Numbered from the stretch's first letter, positions 1-10,183 are shown. The stretch is 64,000 nucleotides of DNA from Lacihabitans sp. CCS-44 (GCF_024343735.1 NZ_RJUE01000060.1:372001-436000), one strand, 5' to 3'. Program-made: numbers and translations. The notes: generated from the sequence alone by a model not told the origin.

Positions 1-1
1 G

Positions 2-1675
2 GATTTTCAAGACAAAAAAGAGTTTGAAGAACTCCTGAAGAAAAAAGACGAAATGATAAAGGAACTCAAAGACCTTCAAAAGCAGCTCCAAGACCTAAAA
101 GAAAAACAAAATAGATTTGAAAAACAAAGTCCTGAGATGCAGCAGAAAATGGATATGCTCCAAAAAATGCTTGACGAGCTGATGAAAAATGAGGATTCAA
201 AAGCACTTGAAGACTTAAAAAAAATGATGGAGGAGCAACTCAATGACAAATCTTTGGATAAAATGAATGATTTTAAAAAAGATCAAAGAAATATTGACAA
301 AGAAATAGATCGCACAATGAAACTATTTAAAGATCTTCAACTAAAACAAAAAGTGGAAGAAACGGTAAAAGAATTAGAAAAACTTGCTGAAAAGCAAGAA
401 GAACTTGCCGACAAAACTGAAAAAGAAAATAAAGATTCTCAAAAAAATGAAGAGCTGAAAAAAGAACAAGAGAAGCTAAACAAAGAATTTGAAGAGAAAA
501 AAGAAAAATTAAATGATATAGAAAAATTAAGTAAAGAACTCAAAAAAGAGGTCGATACTCAAAAAGAAGAGCAGAAGGAAGTCTCCGAAGAGCAGAAAAA
601 AGCTCAAAAAGATATGGAAAATAAAGACAACAAAGCAGCCAGCAAAGCTCAAAAGAAAGCCTCAAAATCCATGAGAAAAATGGCAGCAGAGATGTCAGAA
701 AATATGCAAGGTGCCGAAATGAAACAACTAGATATTGACATAGATGCACTTAGAGATATTTTAGAAAACTTGCTAAAAATATCCCATGATCAAGAACGCG
801 TTATGAAGAACTTTAGGTCTATTTCGGTATCAGACCCTCGTTTTGTGAATCTTTCCCAAGAGCAATTAAAAATATCAGATGATGCCAAAGTTGTGGAAGA
901 CTCTCTATACTCACTTGCCAAACGTGTGATGCAGATAGAATCCTTCATAACTAAAGAAGTCACAGATATGAAAAACAGCATTGATGAATCTGTCAAGTTT
1001 ATTAAAGAACGTAAGACTCCACAAGCCGCATCAAAACAACAGTTTTCAATGACTTCGATGAACAACTTGGCTTTGATGTTGGGTGATACCTTCAAACAAA
1101 TGCAACAAATGATGGCGATGGCCATGCCAGGTTCAGGAAAAGGAGGAAAACAAGGGAACACACCAAGTGAAGGAATGGGTGAAAAACAACAAGAGTTAAA
1201 CAAAAAAATCCAAGGAATGGGGCAATCGGGAATGGGTGGCAAACAAATGTCCGAAGAGTTAGCAAAAATCGCCAATGAACAATCTAAGATAAGAAAACAA
1301 CTCAAAGACTTACAAGAGCAAATGAATGGCACAGAGCAAGGCAAAAAACTCGGAAACAACCTAGATGAACTTCAAAAGAAAATGGACGAAAGCGAGAATG
1401 ACTTAGTTAACAAACGCATAACTCCAGCACTATTAAAACGCCAAAAAGAAATAGAAATACGCTTACTCGAAGCTGAAAAAGCCATAAAAGAACAAGAGTT
1501 AGACTCCAAAAGAAAATCAAATACGGGTGTAACTTTTAACCGAGTGAGCCCACCAGACCTAGAGAAATTCAAAAAAGAGAAAGAAAAACAGGTGGAACTC
1601 TTACGCTCAACACCACCAAACTTTACACCTTTCTATAAAAAACAAACAGATAGTTACTTTAAAAGAATCAACTAA
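2..1675 (+). CDS. DUF4175-like coiled-coil protein, C-terminal part (5' end outside window)
   Basis: The reading frame is open to the left edge of the window, so this is the C-terminal part of a longer protein. The visible 557 residues are almost entirely Lys/Glu/Gln-rich heptad-like sequence, indicating long coiled coils, with a Met/Gly/Gln-rich low-complexity stretch around positions 1090-1260. This composition, together with a location directly upstream of mnmG, matches the large DUF4175 proteins of Bacteroidota, which carry N-terminal membrane helices and a long coiled-coil tail; that N-terminal part cannot be seen here. Their function is unknown. The stop codon lies four bases before the first parS site. 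The family assignment is by composition and context only. Confidence 0.7.
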   Translation, partial: DFQDKKEFEELLKKKDEMIKELKDLQKQLQDLKEKQNRFEKQSPEMQQKMDMLQKMLDELMKNEDSKALEDLKKMMEEQLNDKSLDKMNDFKKDQRNIDKEIDRTMKLFKDLQLKQKVEETVKELEKLAEKQEELADKTEKENKDSQKNEELKKEQEKLNKEFEEKKEKLNDIEKLSKELKKEVDTQKEEQKEVSEEQKKAQKDMENKDNKAASKAQKKASKSMRKMAAEMSENMQGAEMKQLDIDIDALRDILENLLKISHDQERVMKNFRSISVSDPRFVNLSQEQLKISDDAKVVEDSLYSLAKRVMQIESFITKEVTDMKNSIDESVKFIKERKTPQAASKQQFSMTSMNNLALMLGDTFKQMQQMMAMAMPGSGKGGKQGNTPSEGMGEKQQELNKKIQGMGQSGMGGKQMSEELAKIANEQSKIRKQLKDLQEQMNGTEQGKKLGNNLDELQKKMDESENDLVNKRITPALLKRQKEIEIRLLEAEKAIKEQELDSKRKSNTGVTFNRVSPPDLEKFKKEKEKQVELLRSTPPNFTPFYKKQTDSYFKRIN

Positions 1676-1679
1676 CCAA

Positions 1680-1695
1680 TGTTTCACGTGAAACA
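1680..1695. promoter_or_regulatory. parS site 1 (ParB/Spo0J binding centromere)
   Basis: The 16-base palindrome TGTTTCACGTGAAACA is identical to the consensus bacterial chromosomal parS site. It lies between the DUF4175-like stop codon and the mnmG start. ParB is known to load on such sites near the origin and to help segregate sister chromosomes and recruit SMC. The parA and parB genes are not in this window. Confidence 0.9.
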
Positions 1696-1704
1696 AACGC
1701 AATT

Positions 1705-1720
1705 TGTTTCACGTGAAACA
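1705..1720. promoter_or_regulatory. parS site 2 (ParB/Spo0J binding centromere)
   Basis: This is a second perfect copy of TGTTTCACGTGAAACA, separated from the first by 9 bases (25 bases centre to centre). It ends 9 bases before the mnmG start codon at 1730. Two perfect copies this close are very unlikely by chance. They support an origin-proximal centromere here. Confidence 0.9.
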
Positions 1721-1729
1721 TCAATATAT

Positions 1730-3592
1730 ATGTTCGAAAAATACGATGTAATAGTAGTAGGAGCTGGCCATGCTGGGTGTGAAGCTGCACATGCCGCAGC
1801 TACAATGGGGTCAAAGGTTTTATTAGTAACAATGAATCTACAAACCATTGCTCAAATGTCTTGTAACCCAGCAATGGGAGGAGTAGCAAAGGGTCAAATT
1901 GTAAGAGAAATAGATGCACTAGGAGGGATGTCTGGAATTGTATCTGACGAAACCATGATACAATTTAGAATGCTGAATAGGTCAAAAGGGCCTGCCATGT
2001 GGTCACCTCGTTGCCAATCAGACAGAATGGAATTCGCTTTAAACTGGCGAGATAAACTCGAAAAAAACCTTAATGTGTCTTTCTGGCAAGAAATGGTAAC
2101 GGGACTAATAATAGAAAATAATCGTGTTACTGGCATTAAAACCTCTCTAGGATTAGAAATAAAAGCCACTTCTGTCGTACTTACCAACGGAACATTTCTG
2201 AATGGTAAAATTCACATTGGCGAAAAAAACTTTGGCGGTGGACGAACAGGCGAGTCAGCAGCTTATGGCATAACAGAACAATTGGTAACTTTGGGTTTTG
2301 AATCTGGCCGAATGAAAACAGGAACTCCACCGAGAGTAGATAGTAGGACAGTCAACTATGCTGCCATGGAAGAGCAACTTGGCGACGAAAATCCAGAGAA
2401 GTTTTCTTATACCAATACACCTACTTTAGGAAAGCAAAACAGTTGTTGGATTAGCTATACAAATCTTGGTGTTCACGATGAATTAAGAAAGGGTTTCGAT
2501 AAATCACCTATGTTCAATGGCCGTATACAAGGTCTTGGACCGAGATACTGCCCTTCTGTTGAAGACAAAATAAATAGATTTGCTGACAAAGACAGCCATC
2601 AGATATTTCTAGAACCAGAAGGAAGAACGACTATAGAAATGTATGTAAATGGTTTTTCTACCTCACTTCCAGAAGATGTCCAATATGCCGCTTTGAAAAA
2701 AATACCTGGATTTGAAAATATAAAAATGCTTCGAACTGGCTATGCCATCGAATATGACTTCTTTCCACCTACACAATTAAAACTAACTTTAGAAACCCAC
2801 CTAATTGAAAACCTCTTTTTTGCAGGACAAATAAACGGTACTACGGGTTATGAAGAAGCAGGTGCACAAGGTTTAATGGCTGGTATAAATGCACACAGAA
2901 AATCAAAAGAACTGGATGGCTTTATCTTAAAAAGGGATGAAGCATATATCGGTGTTTTGATAGATGATCTTGTGAACAAAGGCACAGACGAACCCTATAG
3001 AATGTTTACCTCAAGAGCTGAATTCAGAACTATATTAAGACAAGACAATGCTGACGTCAGATTAACTAAAAAAGGGAATGACATAGGCTTGGCTTCTGAC
3101 TTAAGATTGGAAAACGTAAATAAGAAAATCGAGAATTCTGAAAAACTGTATAAAGTACTGAGCGAAACAAAAGTTACTCCCGAAGAAATCAATGGTTTCT
3201 TAGAAAGTAACAAGTCTGCAAATATCAGAGAAAAAGCAACTTTTTATAGTTTGCTTAAAAGACCTGAACTCAATATAGAAATACTCAAATCTGCAAATGA
3301 TACTTACAATAAAATAGTTTCTGAATATTCTAAAGACGAATTGGAACAAACTGAGATTAAGATAAAATATGAAAAGTACATAGAAAAAGAACTTCTTCTG
3401 GCAGAAAAACTGACGAAGTTTGATGATCTTAAAATCAATCCTGACTTTGATTATGAGAATCTTAAATCTATATCCATCGAAGCCAGACAAAAATTAAAAA
3501 AAATAAAACCAATAACTTTGGGACAAGCCTCAAGAATAAGCGGTGTTTCACCTGCAGATATTTCTGTTATTATGTTACATTTAGGAAGATGA
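1730..3592 (+). CDS. mnmG: tRNA uridine-5-carboxymethylaminomethyl(34) synthesis enzyme MnmG
   Basis: MnmG (GidA) works with MnmE to place the carboxymethylaminomethyl group on wobble uridine 34 of several tRNAs, using FAD, NADH and methylene-tetrahydrofolate. The 620-residue product has the N-terminal FAD-binding motif GAGHAG at residues 11-16, the conserved stretch [11 protein letters not shown], and a typical C-terminal helical end ([13 protein letters not shown]). The length fits the family. A start at 1679 is also open, but it would add 17 residues encoded by the two parS palindromes, and homologues begin like [11 protein letters not shown], so 1730 is preferred. The stop overlaps the next ATG by four bases (ATGA), suggesting translational coupling. 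Confidence 0.97.
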   Translation: MFEKYDVIVVGAGHAGCEAAHAAATMGSKVLLVTMNLQTIAQMSCNPAMGGVAKGQIVREIDALGGMSGIVSDETMIQFRMLNRSKGPAMWSPRCQSDRMEFALNWRDKLEKNLNVSFWQEMVTGLIIENNRVTGIKTSLGLEIKATSVVLTNGTFLNGKIHIGEKNFGGGRTGESAAYGITEQLVTLGFESGRMKTGTPPRVDSRTVNYAAMEEQLGDENPEKFSYTNTPTLGKQNSCWISYTNLGVHDELRKGFDKSPMFNGRIQGLGPRYCPSVEDKINRFADKDSHQIFLEPEGRTTIEMYVNGFSTSLPEDVQYAALKKIPGFENIKMLRTGYAIEYDFFPPTQLKLTLETHLIENLFFAGQINGTTGYEEAGAQGLMAGINAHRKSKELDGFILKRDEAYIGVLIDDLVNKGTDEPYRMFTSRAEFRTILRQDNADVRLTKKGNDIGLASDLRLENVNKKIENSEKLYKVLSETKVTPEEINGFLESNKSANIREKATFYSLLKRPELNIEILKSANDTYNKIVSEYSKDELEQTEIKIKYEKYIEKELLLAEKLTKFDDLKINPDFDYENLKSISIEARQKLKKIKPITLGQASRISGVSPADISVIMLHLGR

Positions 3593-5163
3593 GATATTTT
3601 TTATACTGCACGTGTATTCTTTTAATCTTTGGCTGTGCTCAATTTGTACCGCCAACTGGTGGACCAACAGACAAAGCCGCCCCAAAACTATTGAACTCAA
3701 GTCCATCAAACAAAACCAAAAACTTCCATGGCAACACAATAAGCATGGACTTTGATGAATACATAGATATAACGGCTTTGAAACAAGAATTGATTATTGT
3801 TCCAGATCCCAACATACTCTATATCATAAAACAAAAAGATAAGAATGTTAAATTGGTGTTTGAAAAGCAGTTTTCAGACAGTACCACGTTCACTTTAAAT
3901 TTTAGAAATGGAATAAAAGATCTAAGTGAACGAAACCCATCAAAAAATCTCAAAATTGTGTTCAGTACAGGCCCAGAAATAGACTCTCTGACACTCAATG
4001 GCACCATAATGGACTTGCATAAGAAGCTGCCTGTTTTAGACGCTGTAGTGGGGCTTTATAAAAAAGATACACTGCCTTTAAACAAGAAAAAGCCTGATTA
4101 TTTCATAAAAACTGATACCTCTGGCAAATTCTTATTCGAAAATATTAAGGCCGACAAGTATTTTGTGATGTCGTTTACTGACAAAAATCAAAACTTAATA
4201 TTTGACCAGAGAAATGAACATATCGGATTTTTTAAAGATACTATAATCGTAAACAAAAATACAGTCATCGACACTTTAGAAATCTACCCAGCTAATTATA
4301 CAAAAAACAAAATCAAAAAAAATATTAGTAGAGAAAATGAATTTATAATTCAGCTAGACAAGCCTACAAAATCTGCGACTATTTCATTAGAGGATAGCTC
4401 AATAGTTACTAACTACGATAAACTAAATTTAAACTTTTTTAAAATAAAACAACCAGCAAACGATACACTTCTAGCTAAAATTATCTTGGTAGACTCATTA
4501 AACATATCTGATACAATTTCGCAGAAAATATATTTTGCAAACCCCTCTAAAACAAAAAGAAAAATTCAAAGCTTTCCGATAAACAGCACAATAAAAAACA
4601 ATCAAGAACTTACACGTGCTACCACCTATACTTTTACTTTTCAATATCCCATTTCAAGGTTTGATTCCTCCAAAGCAATATTTAAAACGGATACTGTTAT
4701 AATAGAGAAACCGAAATATACCTGGCTAAATAAAAACACACTCAACGTTGAAGTAAACACCAAAGCCAGAGAAAATACACAACTAACTTTCCCATCAAAT
4801 ATTTTTGAAAACTATAAAGGAGATACCAACTCATTATTCAGTATCAAAAATCCAATACTCAATAACGACGACCTTGGAAGCATAGAAGGATCAACGATAA
4901 CAAACACTGGAACAAAAATTGCACAATTGATAAATGAAGACTCAGGCGTAATTACAAATACGCAAACGTTCAGCTCAAAATTTAGTTTTAAAAACATCAT
5001 TCCAGGATCTTATAATGTTAAAATAATATTTGATGAAAATAATAATGGCATTTGGGATGCAGGTAATATTAACACAAAGAGACTACCTGAAAAAATATTG
5101 ATAACCAAAGAATCCATAAGAGTAAGAGCCAATTTTGAACTCAAAGACATTGAAATCAAATAA
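3589..5163 (+). CDS. Ig-like (Big_5-type) domain lipoprotein
   Basis: This 524-residue protein begins with a lipoprotein signal peptide whose lipobox cysteine is residue 16 (LIFGC), so it should be anchored in the outer or cytoplasmic membrane. It is followed by [12 protein letters not shown] and an Ig-like Big_5-type domain (about residues 30-125, with the motif SMDFDEYID). A carboxypeptidase-regulatory-like segment (about 135-215) and a second beta-rich domain near the C-terminus follow. Such proteins are common in Bacteroidota and have no assigned function. The ATG overlaps the mnmG stop by four bases, so the two genes are probably cotranscribed. Its plus-strand sequence is visibly richer in C than in G. 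Confidence 0.8.
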   Translation: MRYFLYCTCILLIFGCAQFVPPTGGPTDKAAPKLLNSSPSNKTKNFHGNTISMDFDEYIDITALKQELIIVPDPNILYIIKQKDKNVKLVFEKQFSDSTTFTLNFRNGIKDLSERNPSKNLKIVFSTGPEIDSLTLNGTIMDLHKKLPVLDAVVGLYKKDTLPLNKKKPDYFIKTDTSGKFLFENIKADKYFVMSFTDKNQNLIFDQRNEHIGFFKDTIIVNKNTVIDTLEIYPANYTKNKIKKNISRENEFIIQLDKPTKSATISLEDSSIVTNYDKLNLNFFKIKQPANDTLLAKIILVDSLNISDTISQKIYFANPSKTKRKIQSFPINSTIKNNQELTRATTYTFTFQYPISRFDSSKAIFKTDTVIIEKPKYTWLNKNTLNVEVNTKARENTQLTFPSNIFENYKGDTNSLFSIKNPILNNDDLGSIEGSTITNTGTKIAQLINEDSGVITNTQTFSSKFSFKNIIPGSYNVKIIFDENNNGIWDAGNINTKRLPEKILITKESIRVRANFELKDIEIK

Positions 5164-5537
5164 TGTGTGGATAACCAAGTGGATAACACAATAAATATGT
5201 GGAAAGACTCGTGAATAATAAAAGTTAAAAACACACTTACAAGAATATTATCACTTAAAATGCTAAATTCGTCAGAAAGTCATCGAACAAGCATATTTAT
5301 AAACAGAAAGTACACAATAAAAATAGGTGTTATTCTTGTTAATTAAATATTGAAAGTAATTAACATAACTAATTAAAATTCTTAAATTCAACAGATTAAA
5401 TGTGGAAAAGACCAATACTTTTCCACAATAAATTGCAAGAATAAACAATTATAAATACCAAAAAAATTACTCCACATATTCACAGACATAATAAATAATA
5501 ACAATAAATTTATATTAATAATCTTCTTTTATATTAT
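5164..5537. other. Putative chromosomal replication origin (oriC)
   Basis: This 374-base gap has no credible gene and is extremely AT-rich. It contains a perfect DnaA box in minus orientation, TGTGGATAA at 5166-5174. A one-mismatch copy AGTGGATAA lies at 5178-5186, and a weaker TGTGGAAAG at 5198-5206. At the other end are TGTGGAAAA at 5401-5409, TTTTCCACA at 5419-5427 and ATATTCACA at 5476-5484. Between the two clusters lies an AT-only-like stretch (about 5320-5400, rich in TTAATTA) suitable as an unwinding element. The parS pair and mnmG lie within 3.5 kb. This is inference from motifs; dnaA itself is not in the window. Confidence 0.7.
5166..5174 (-). promoter_or_regulatory. DnaA box, perfect consensus
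   Basis: TGTGGATAA is the reverse complement of the strong DnaA box TTATCCACA. It lies two bases after the lipoprotein stop codon and opens a cluster with a one-mismatch box 12 bases downstream at 5178-5186. Confidence 0.75.
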
Positions 5538-7343
5538 ATGAATTCTATAATAAGAAAAACGATTTTCATTTGGCTCGCAACTTGTCTTGCTGTGTTTTCG
5601 CAAGAGCTGGATTTGGCCAATACATATTTCAAACAAGGGGAATATGATAAAGCTGCTGAGATATACAAAAAGTTGAGTACGAATAAAGATCAAGCGAGGC
5701 TTATACATAATGAGTATTTAGCTACTTTAATAAAGCTAAAAGACTTTTCAAATGCCGATAAATTTCTAAGAGCACAAATTAAGAACAATAGCAATCAAAT
5801 ATCTTATAAGGCTGATTTAGCTCAACTTTTTGAAATATCTGGCAAGAGTGAAGTAGCCAATCAAGAGTATGAAAAACTGATTGAAGAAGCTGCTAAAGTA
5901 GACGCTTATGTTTACGAACTGCAGAATTTTTTCTATAAAGCCAATAAAATTGATTTGGCTGTAAAATTACTATTGAGTTCAAGATCTAAGAGCAAAGACC
6001 CTTTTAAGTTTGATACACAGCTTGCACGTGCCTATCTATATCTCGACCAGAAGGATAAGATGCTCGAAGAGGTGCTTGGCTTTGGCCAGAGGAGCAAGAA
6101 CTACTCTTATGTACAAGCTACCATTCAAGACAACATTAAAAGCGATAAGGAGATAGATATGCTCGAAAAAATGCTTTACGCTAAAATTCAGGCAGATCCT
6201 AACGAGAGCTTCAATACGGAGATATTGATTTGGCATTTTACACAAAAAGCAGATTATGGCAGAGCCTTTATACAAGCCAGAGCATTGGACAGAAGATTAA
6301 AACTTGCGGGCTTTAAGATGTTCGAACTTGCTGGTCAGAGTTTTAATGCCAAAGATTTCAAGAATTCTTCAAAAATGTACCAGTACATTATGGAGGAATA
6401 CCCTGACGGTGAATTGTATCCTTATGCCCGTAGATGGTTAATACAAAGCAAAGAGGAACTAGTAAAAACTACTTTTCCTATTGATAACCAGGAGATTAAG
6501 GAATTGATAAACCAGTATCAGCAACTTATAGCAGATGTTGGTATAACTCAAAAAACAGTAGATGCTTTGCGTAATATGGCCTTGCTAAACGCTTTTTATT
6601 TACAACAACACGATAGAGCCATAGAAATACTACAATCGGCCATTACAGGGGCTGGAAACAATCAAAAATTCAAAGATCAATGCAAACTCGACTTGGGAGA
6701 TATATATATTCTCAAAGATGAGCCTTGGGAGTCAACATTGCTCTATATGCAAGTGGAAAAATCGCAAAGAGAGGATAATTTGGGAGAAATAGCAAAACTT
6801 AAAAATGCGAAACTTCAGTATTACACAGGTCAATTTGAACTATCAAAAGAAATATTGGATGTATTGAAAAAGGCCACAACCAGAGAAATATCGAACGATG
6901 CCATGCAGTTGAGTCTCTTAATTCAGGACAATACCGGACTGGATACTTCAGAGGTGGCCATGGCAGATTTTTCAAAAATAGACCTTCTTATTTTCCAAAA
7001 TAGATACGAAGAAAGTATTCTAAAACTGAATTCCTTGTTTAATCAATACAAGAGTCATAGTTTAGCCGATGAGATATTGTGGTTAAAAGCCAATACATTG
7101 CTGAAAATCAACAGAATAGATGAAGCGGTGGCCGATTTGAAAAATATCCTGGAAAACTATAAATATGATATCTTGGCCGACGACGCTCTATTTACATTGG
7201 CAAAAATTACCGAAGAAAACCTCAAGGATAACACAAAAGCAATGGAATATTATAGACAATTGCTCAAAGATTACCCAGGAAGTATTTATGGAGCACAGTC
7301 GAGAATTCGGTTCCGAGAATTGCGTGGAGATGTTGTTAATTAG
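5538..7343 (+). CDS. Secreted tetratricopeptide repeat protein
   Basis: The 601-residue product has a signal peptide (about residues 1-21, cleaved near VFSQ). After it come many TPR-like helix pairs, for example NTYFKQGEYDKAAEIYKKL near the N-terminus and KDNTKAMEYYRQLLKDYPGS near the C-terminus. TPR arrays mediate protein-protein contacts, and in Bacteroidota such periplasmic proteins often assist envelope assembly; no specific partner is evident here. It is the first gene to the right of the putative origin and is followed by a 135-base gap, so it is likely transcribed alone. Confidence 0.85.
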   Translation: MNSIIRKTIFIWLATCLAVFSQELDLANTYFKQGEYDKAAEIYKKLSTNKDQARLIHNEYLATLIKLKDFSNADKFLRAQIKNNSNQISYKADLAQLFEISGKSEVANQEYEKLIEEAAKVDAYVYELQNFFYKANKIDLAVKLLLSSRSKSKDPFKFDTQLARAYLYLDQKDKMLEEVLGFGQRSKNYSYVQATIQDNIKSDKEIDMLEKMLYAKIQADPNESFNTEILIWHFTQKADYGRAFIQARALDRRLKLAGFKMFELAGQSFNAKDFKNSSKMYQYIMEEYPDGELYPYARRWLIQSKEELVKTTFPIDNQEIKELINQYQQLIADVGITQKTVDALRNMALLNAFYLQQHDRAIEILQSAITGAGNNQKFKDQCKLDLGDIYILKDEPWESTLLYMQVEKSQREDNLGEIAKLKNAKLQYYTGQFELSKEILDVLKKATTREISNDAMQLSLLIQDNTGLDTSEVAMADFSKIDLLIFQNRYEESILKLNSLFNQYKSHSLADEILWLKANTLLKINRIDEAVADLKNILENYKYDILADDALFTLAKITEENLKDNTKAMEYYRQLLKDYPGSIYGAQSRIRFRELRGDVVN

Positions 7344-7452
7344 TTTATAATTAGTATTTTGTATGTTGATAATTAGTAAATTTATGTTTTTTTGAGATAC
7401 TTTATATCTACACAGAGACAGATCATTTCCAATTCATTATAGAAATTTTGTA

Positions 7453-7460
7453 TATATTTG
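7453..7460 (+). promoter_or_regulatory. Bacteroidota -7 promoter element TATATTTG
   Basis: TATATTTG matches the Bacteroidota -7 consensus TAnnTTTG and lies 19 bases before the ATG at 7479. No good TTTG -33 element is seen. Its TTG could be read as a start codon at 7458, but a promoter role is more plausible. Confidence 0.5.
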
Positions 7461-7478
7461 ACACAAAATAGAATCAGA

Positions 7479-8381
7479 ATGAACAATTCTATCAAATTAA
7501 TATTATTCTTTTTTATTCTACCAGTCTTATCCTTTGCACAAGAGAATGGTTGCCTAATGACTGAAATGTTGGTCACAAAACTTGACAGACCCATAAGCAA
7601 GGTTATTTATGAATTTGACAAATTAGACAATCCAATTTATAGAGAAACCATTCAATATTTTGACGAAGTAGAAGTAAGTTCTAAGGTTTTGTATGAATAT
7701 AATGCGAAGAATAAGCCTGTAAAAACCCAATACTTTTTCAAGAATCAGCTTACCCGAACAGTTAATAGTCAGTACGACAATGCGGGAAACTTATTGTCAG
7801 AATCAGAGTCCAAAGAAAACAAGGTCAGCAATAGATCTGTAAAAGTTGATAATAAACTAGAGCAAGTTTTTCTTAATGAAGATGGTTCGGTTGCTGCCAA
7901 ACATGTCTCGGAGAAAAACCCTAATATGCTGGTTTTTACGAAATATGATGCCCAAAACAACATAACCTCTACCGAAAAAAAGATACTGTCCACATCTGGA
8001 AAAGTTGTGGAAAACCAATTTGAGGATGTATTGGGACATGTAAAGAAAACAGAGAAATTTACGTATGGAGGCAATGATAAAATGACTCGTTCAGAAAATT
8101 ATATAGATGGTATTCTTGATAATTATTCGGTTTATGAATATACCGACAACCATTTGAGCAAGATTACGGCATTTACCAAAAACAACCTTGAGGATTACAG
8201 GCTTGAATTCAAATACTCAGGATCCAATCAGACGGAGACTTATAATTATTACAGAAACGAGCTCGCCAACAGGAGTATCAAAGAATATGACACACGAGGC
8301 AATTGTGTAAAAGAGACCAGTTTCAGGGCAGATGGCCAGATCATTAACGTAACAACATATAAATTTACTTGTAAAAAATAA
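7479..8381 (+). CDS. Secreted hypothetical protein with YD-repeat-like segments
   Basis: The 300-residue product starts with a clear signal peptide (residues 1-21, ending LSFAQ). The mature part is a series of short units of the form Y(E/D)xxxNxxxxxxxY, for example [29 protein letters not shown] and [12 protein letters not shown], which resemble the YD/RHS-like repeats of exported Bacteroidota proteins. Function is unknown. A TTG start at 7458 would add seven residues ahead of the signal peptide and falls inside a promoter-like element, so the ATG at 7479 is chosen. The stop lies only two bases before nadA, suggesting a shared transcript. Confidence 0.75.
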   Translation: MNNSIKLILFFFILPVLSFAQENGCLMTEMLVTKLDRPISKVIYEFDKLDNPIYRETIQYFDEVEVSSKVLYEYNAKNKPVKTQYFFKNQLTRTVNSQYDNAGNLLSESESKENKVSNRSVKVDNKLEQVFLNEDGSVAAKHVSEKNPNMLVFTKYDAQNNITSTEKKILSTSGKVVENQFEDVLGHVKKTEKFTYGGNDKMTRSENYIDGILDNYSVYEYTDNHLSKITAFTKNNLEDYRLEFKYSGSNQTETYNYYRNELANRSIKEYDTRGNCVKETSFRADGQIINVTTYKFTCKK

Positions 8382-8383
8382 AA

Positions 8384-9328
8384 ATGGATTTTGTAGCAGA
8401 GATAAACAGACTTAAAAAGGAGAAAAACGCCGTAATATTAGCACATTACTACCAAACAGCCGACATTCAGGATGTGGCCGATTACATTGGTGATAGCTTG
8501 GGCCTTTCACAAGAAGCCGCTAAAACTGAGGCTGATTTGATTGTGTTTGCTGGTGTAAAATTTATGGCCGAAACTGCCAAAATACTTTCTCCAAACAAAA
8601 AAGTCGTGTTGCCAGATATCAATGCGGGCTGTTCTTTAGAGGAATCAGCTCCAGCAGATAAATTCAAAGCATTCAAAGCGAATTATCCAGATGCCGTAGT
8701 GATTTCTTATGTCAACTGTTCAGCAGAACTCAAAACTCTTACAGACATAGTTTGTACCAGTACCAACGCCATCAAAATAGTAGAAAGTGTACCAGCTGAC
8801 AAACAAATCATATTTGCACCAGACAAAAACCTGGGTGGATATATCAACCGAGTGACAGGCCGAAACATGATACTTTGGGATGGAGCATGTATGGTTCACG
8901 AGGCATTTTCAGCAAGAATGTTGAAGGATATGAAAGAAAAGTATCCTGAAGCCTGTGTTATAGCCCACCCAGAATCTGAGAAACCTGTTTTGGATCTGGC
9001 CGAATACATTGGTTCTACCACAGGATTGTTGAAATATACCATCAATAGTCCGAAAAAAGAATTTATTGTAGCCACTGAATCGGGCATTTTGCACCAAATG
9101 CAGAAAGCTTCTCCCGATAAAGTGTTCCACGTGGCACCAACATCTAAAGATGGTCGAGCGTGTCAGGCTTGTCAAGACTGCCCGCACATGAAGTTGAAGA
9201 CCATGGAGAAACTCTACAATTGCTTGAAAGACGAAACTCCAGAGATTATATTACCTGAACAAACCATAAAAGACGCTAGAGCAGCCATAGATCGCATGTT
9301 AGATATATCAGCTAGATTCGGCTTATAA
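8384..9328 (+). CDS. nadA: Quinolinate synthase NadA
   Basis: NadA condenses iminoaspartate (from NadB) with dihydroxyacetone phosphate to give quinolinate, the first pyridine ring of de novo NAD synthesis, using an oxygen-sensitive [4Fe-4S] cluster in the cytoplasm. The 314-residue protein has the typical AHYYQ motif (H21) and the three expected cluster ligands: C83 in AGCSLEES, C169 in DGACMVHE, and C266 in CPHMK. Additional cysteines C260 and C263 just before C266 form a CxxCxxC run. nadB and nadC are not in the window. It begins two bases after the preceding secreted-protein gene and is followed by an exonuclease gene 13 bases later. Confidence 0.97.
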   Translation: MDFVAEINRLKKEKNAVILAHYYQTADIQDVADYIGDSLGLSQEAAKTEADLIVFAGVKFMAETAKILSPNKKVVLPDINAGCSLEESAPADKFKAFKANYPDAVVISYVNCSAELKTLTDIVCTSTNAIKIVESVPADKQIIFAPDKNLGGYINRVTGRNMILWDGACMVHEAFSARMLKDMKEKYPEACVIAHPESEKPVLDLAEYIGSTTGLLKYTINSPKKEFIVATESGILHQMQKASPDKVFHVAPTSKDGRACQACQDCPHMKLKTMEKLYNCLKDETPEIILPEQTIKDARAAIDRMLDISARFGL

Positions 9329-9341
9329 AACACAAAAACTC

Positions 9342-10061
9342 ATGTCACAGAGCCCATTACAACTAAAAAACATACTCTTTCTCGACATCGAGACGGTGTC
9401 GCTTACAGAAAATTTTTCGGAGCTGCCAGAAAGGCTTAAAGATCATTGGAGACGAAAGGCAAGCAAACTCAAAAACGAGGGTGAGCTGGAGCCAGAAGAT
9501 TTGTATTTCGAAAGAGCGGCCATCTACGCCGAGTTTGGCAAAGTAATATGCATTGGGGTAGGAGGGTTCTACGAACAAGACACCAAGTTTAGGGCCAAAA
9601 CATTGGTCAACACCGATGAAAAACTATTGTTGCTTGAATTCAAAAATCTGTTAGAAGAACACACTGCCAAAGGAAATCTGATACTATGTGCCCACAATGG
9701 CCGAGAGTTTGACTTCCCATATTTGTGCCGAAGGATGCTCATTAATGGTATAAAATTGCCTGCAGTTTTAGACATTACCGGCAAAAAACCATGGGAAGTA
9801 ATGCATATAGACACCCTAGAATTCTGGAAGTTTGGCGACTATAAAAACTACACCTCACTCGACCTGCTCGCCTCTGTTTTCGACATCCCAGGCTCCAAAA
9901 GCCTCATGGATGGCTCGGAAGTAAACACCAACTATTACCACCAAAACAACCTCCAAAAAATAGCCGAATATTGCCGAGAAGACGTAGTAGTTCTGGCCCA
10001 ATTATACCTTAAAATGAATGGAAGGGATATTTTGGAGGAAGGGAATATACATCGGGTTTAA
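9342..10061 (+). CDS. 3'-5' exonuclease of the PolB-exonuclease-like family (DEDDy)
   Basis: The 239-residue protein carries the DEDD exonuclease motifs in order: D15 and E17 in LDIETVS, the HNGREFDFPYL motif in the middle, and a C-terminal YCREDVVVLAQLY motif with the DEDDy-type tyrosine. This matches the family of predicted 3'-5' exonucleases related to the exonuclease domain of PolB (PF10108). Such enzymes trim single-stranded or mismatched 3' ends; the exact substrate is unknown. It lies 13 bases after nadA, probably in the same operon, and is followed 20 bases later by a palindromic repeat that may form the transcript end. Confidence 0.88.
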   Translation: MSQSPLQLKNILFLDIETVSLTENFSELPERLKDHWRRKASKLKNEGELEPEDLYFERAAIYAEFGKVICIGVGGFYEQDTKFRAKTLVNTDEKLLLLEFKNLLEEHTAKGNLILCAHNGREFDFPYLCRRMLINGIKLPAVLDITGKKPWEVMHIDTLEFWKFGDYKNYTSLDLLASVFDIPGSKSLMDGSEVNTNYYHQNNLQKIAEYCREDVVVLAQLYLKMNGRDILEEGNIHRV

Positions 10062-10080
10062 GATTAAAACTTAAACACAC

Positions 10081-10106
10081 AAGGTCAGTACCGCAGGTCG
10101 GACCTG
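10081..10106 (+). repeat. REP-like palindromic repeat, copy a
   Basis: AAGGTCAGTACCGCAGGTCG followed by GACCTG forms a small imperfect palindrome. Its 16-base core, CCGCAGGTCGGACCTG at 10091-10106, is identical in copies b, d and e of this window. It sits 20 bases after the exonuclease stop codon. Confidence 0.75.
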
Positions 10107-10183
10107 AGAACAAATTGCAAAACGGACTAAGCAACATTAGGATAGTAATTATGACTCGAAATATAAATCGTATTTTGTTTCAC

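Noticed and set aside
1679-1729. Upstream start of mnmG covering the parS sites
   Set aside because: It would translate both centromere palindromes and adds residues absent from MnmG homologues; the start at 1730 gives the conserved [11 protein letters not shown] beginning.
7458-7478. TTG start of the secreted YD-like protein
   Set aside because: The bases form a TAnnTTTG promoter box and the extra residues would precede a complete signal peptide.
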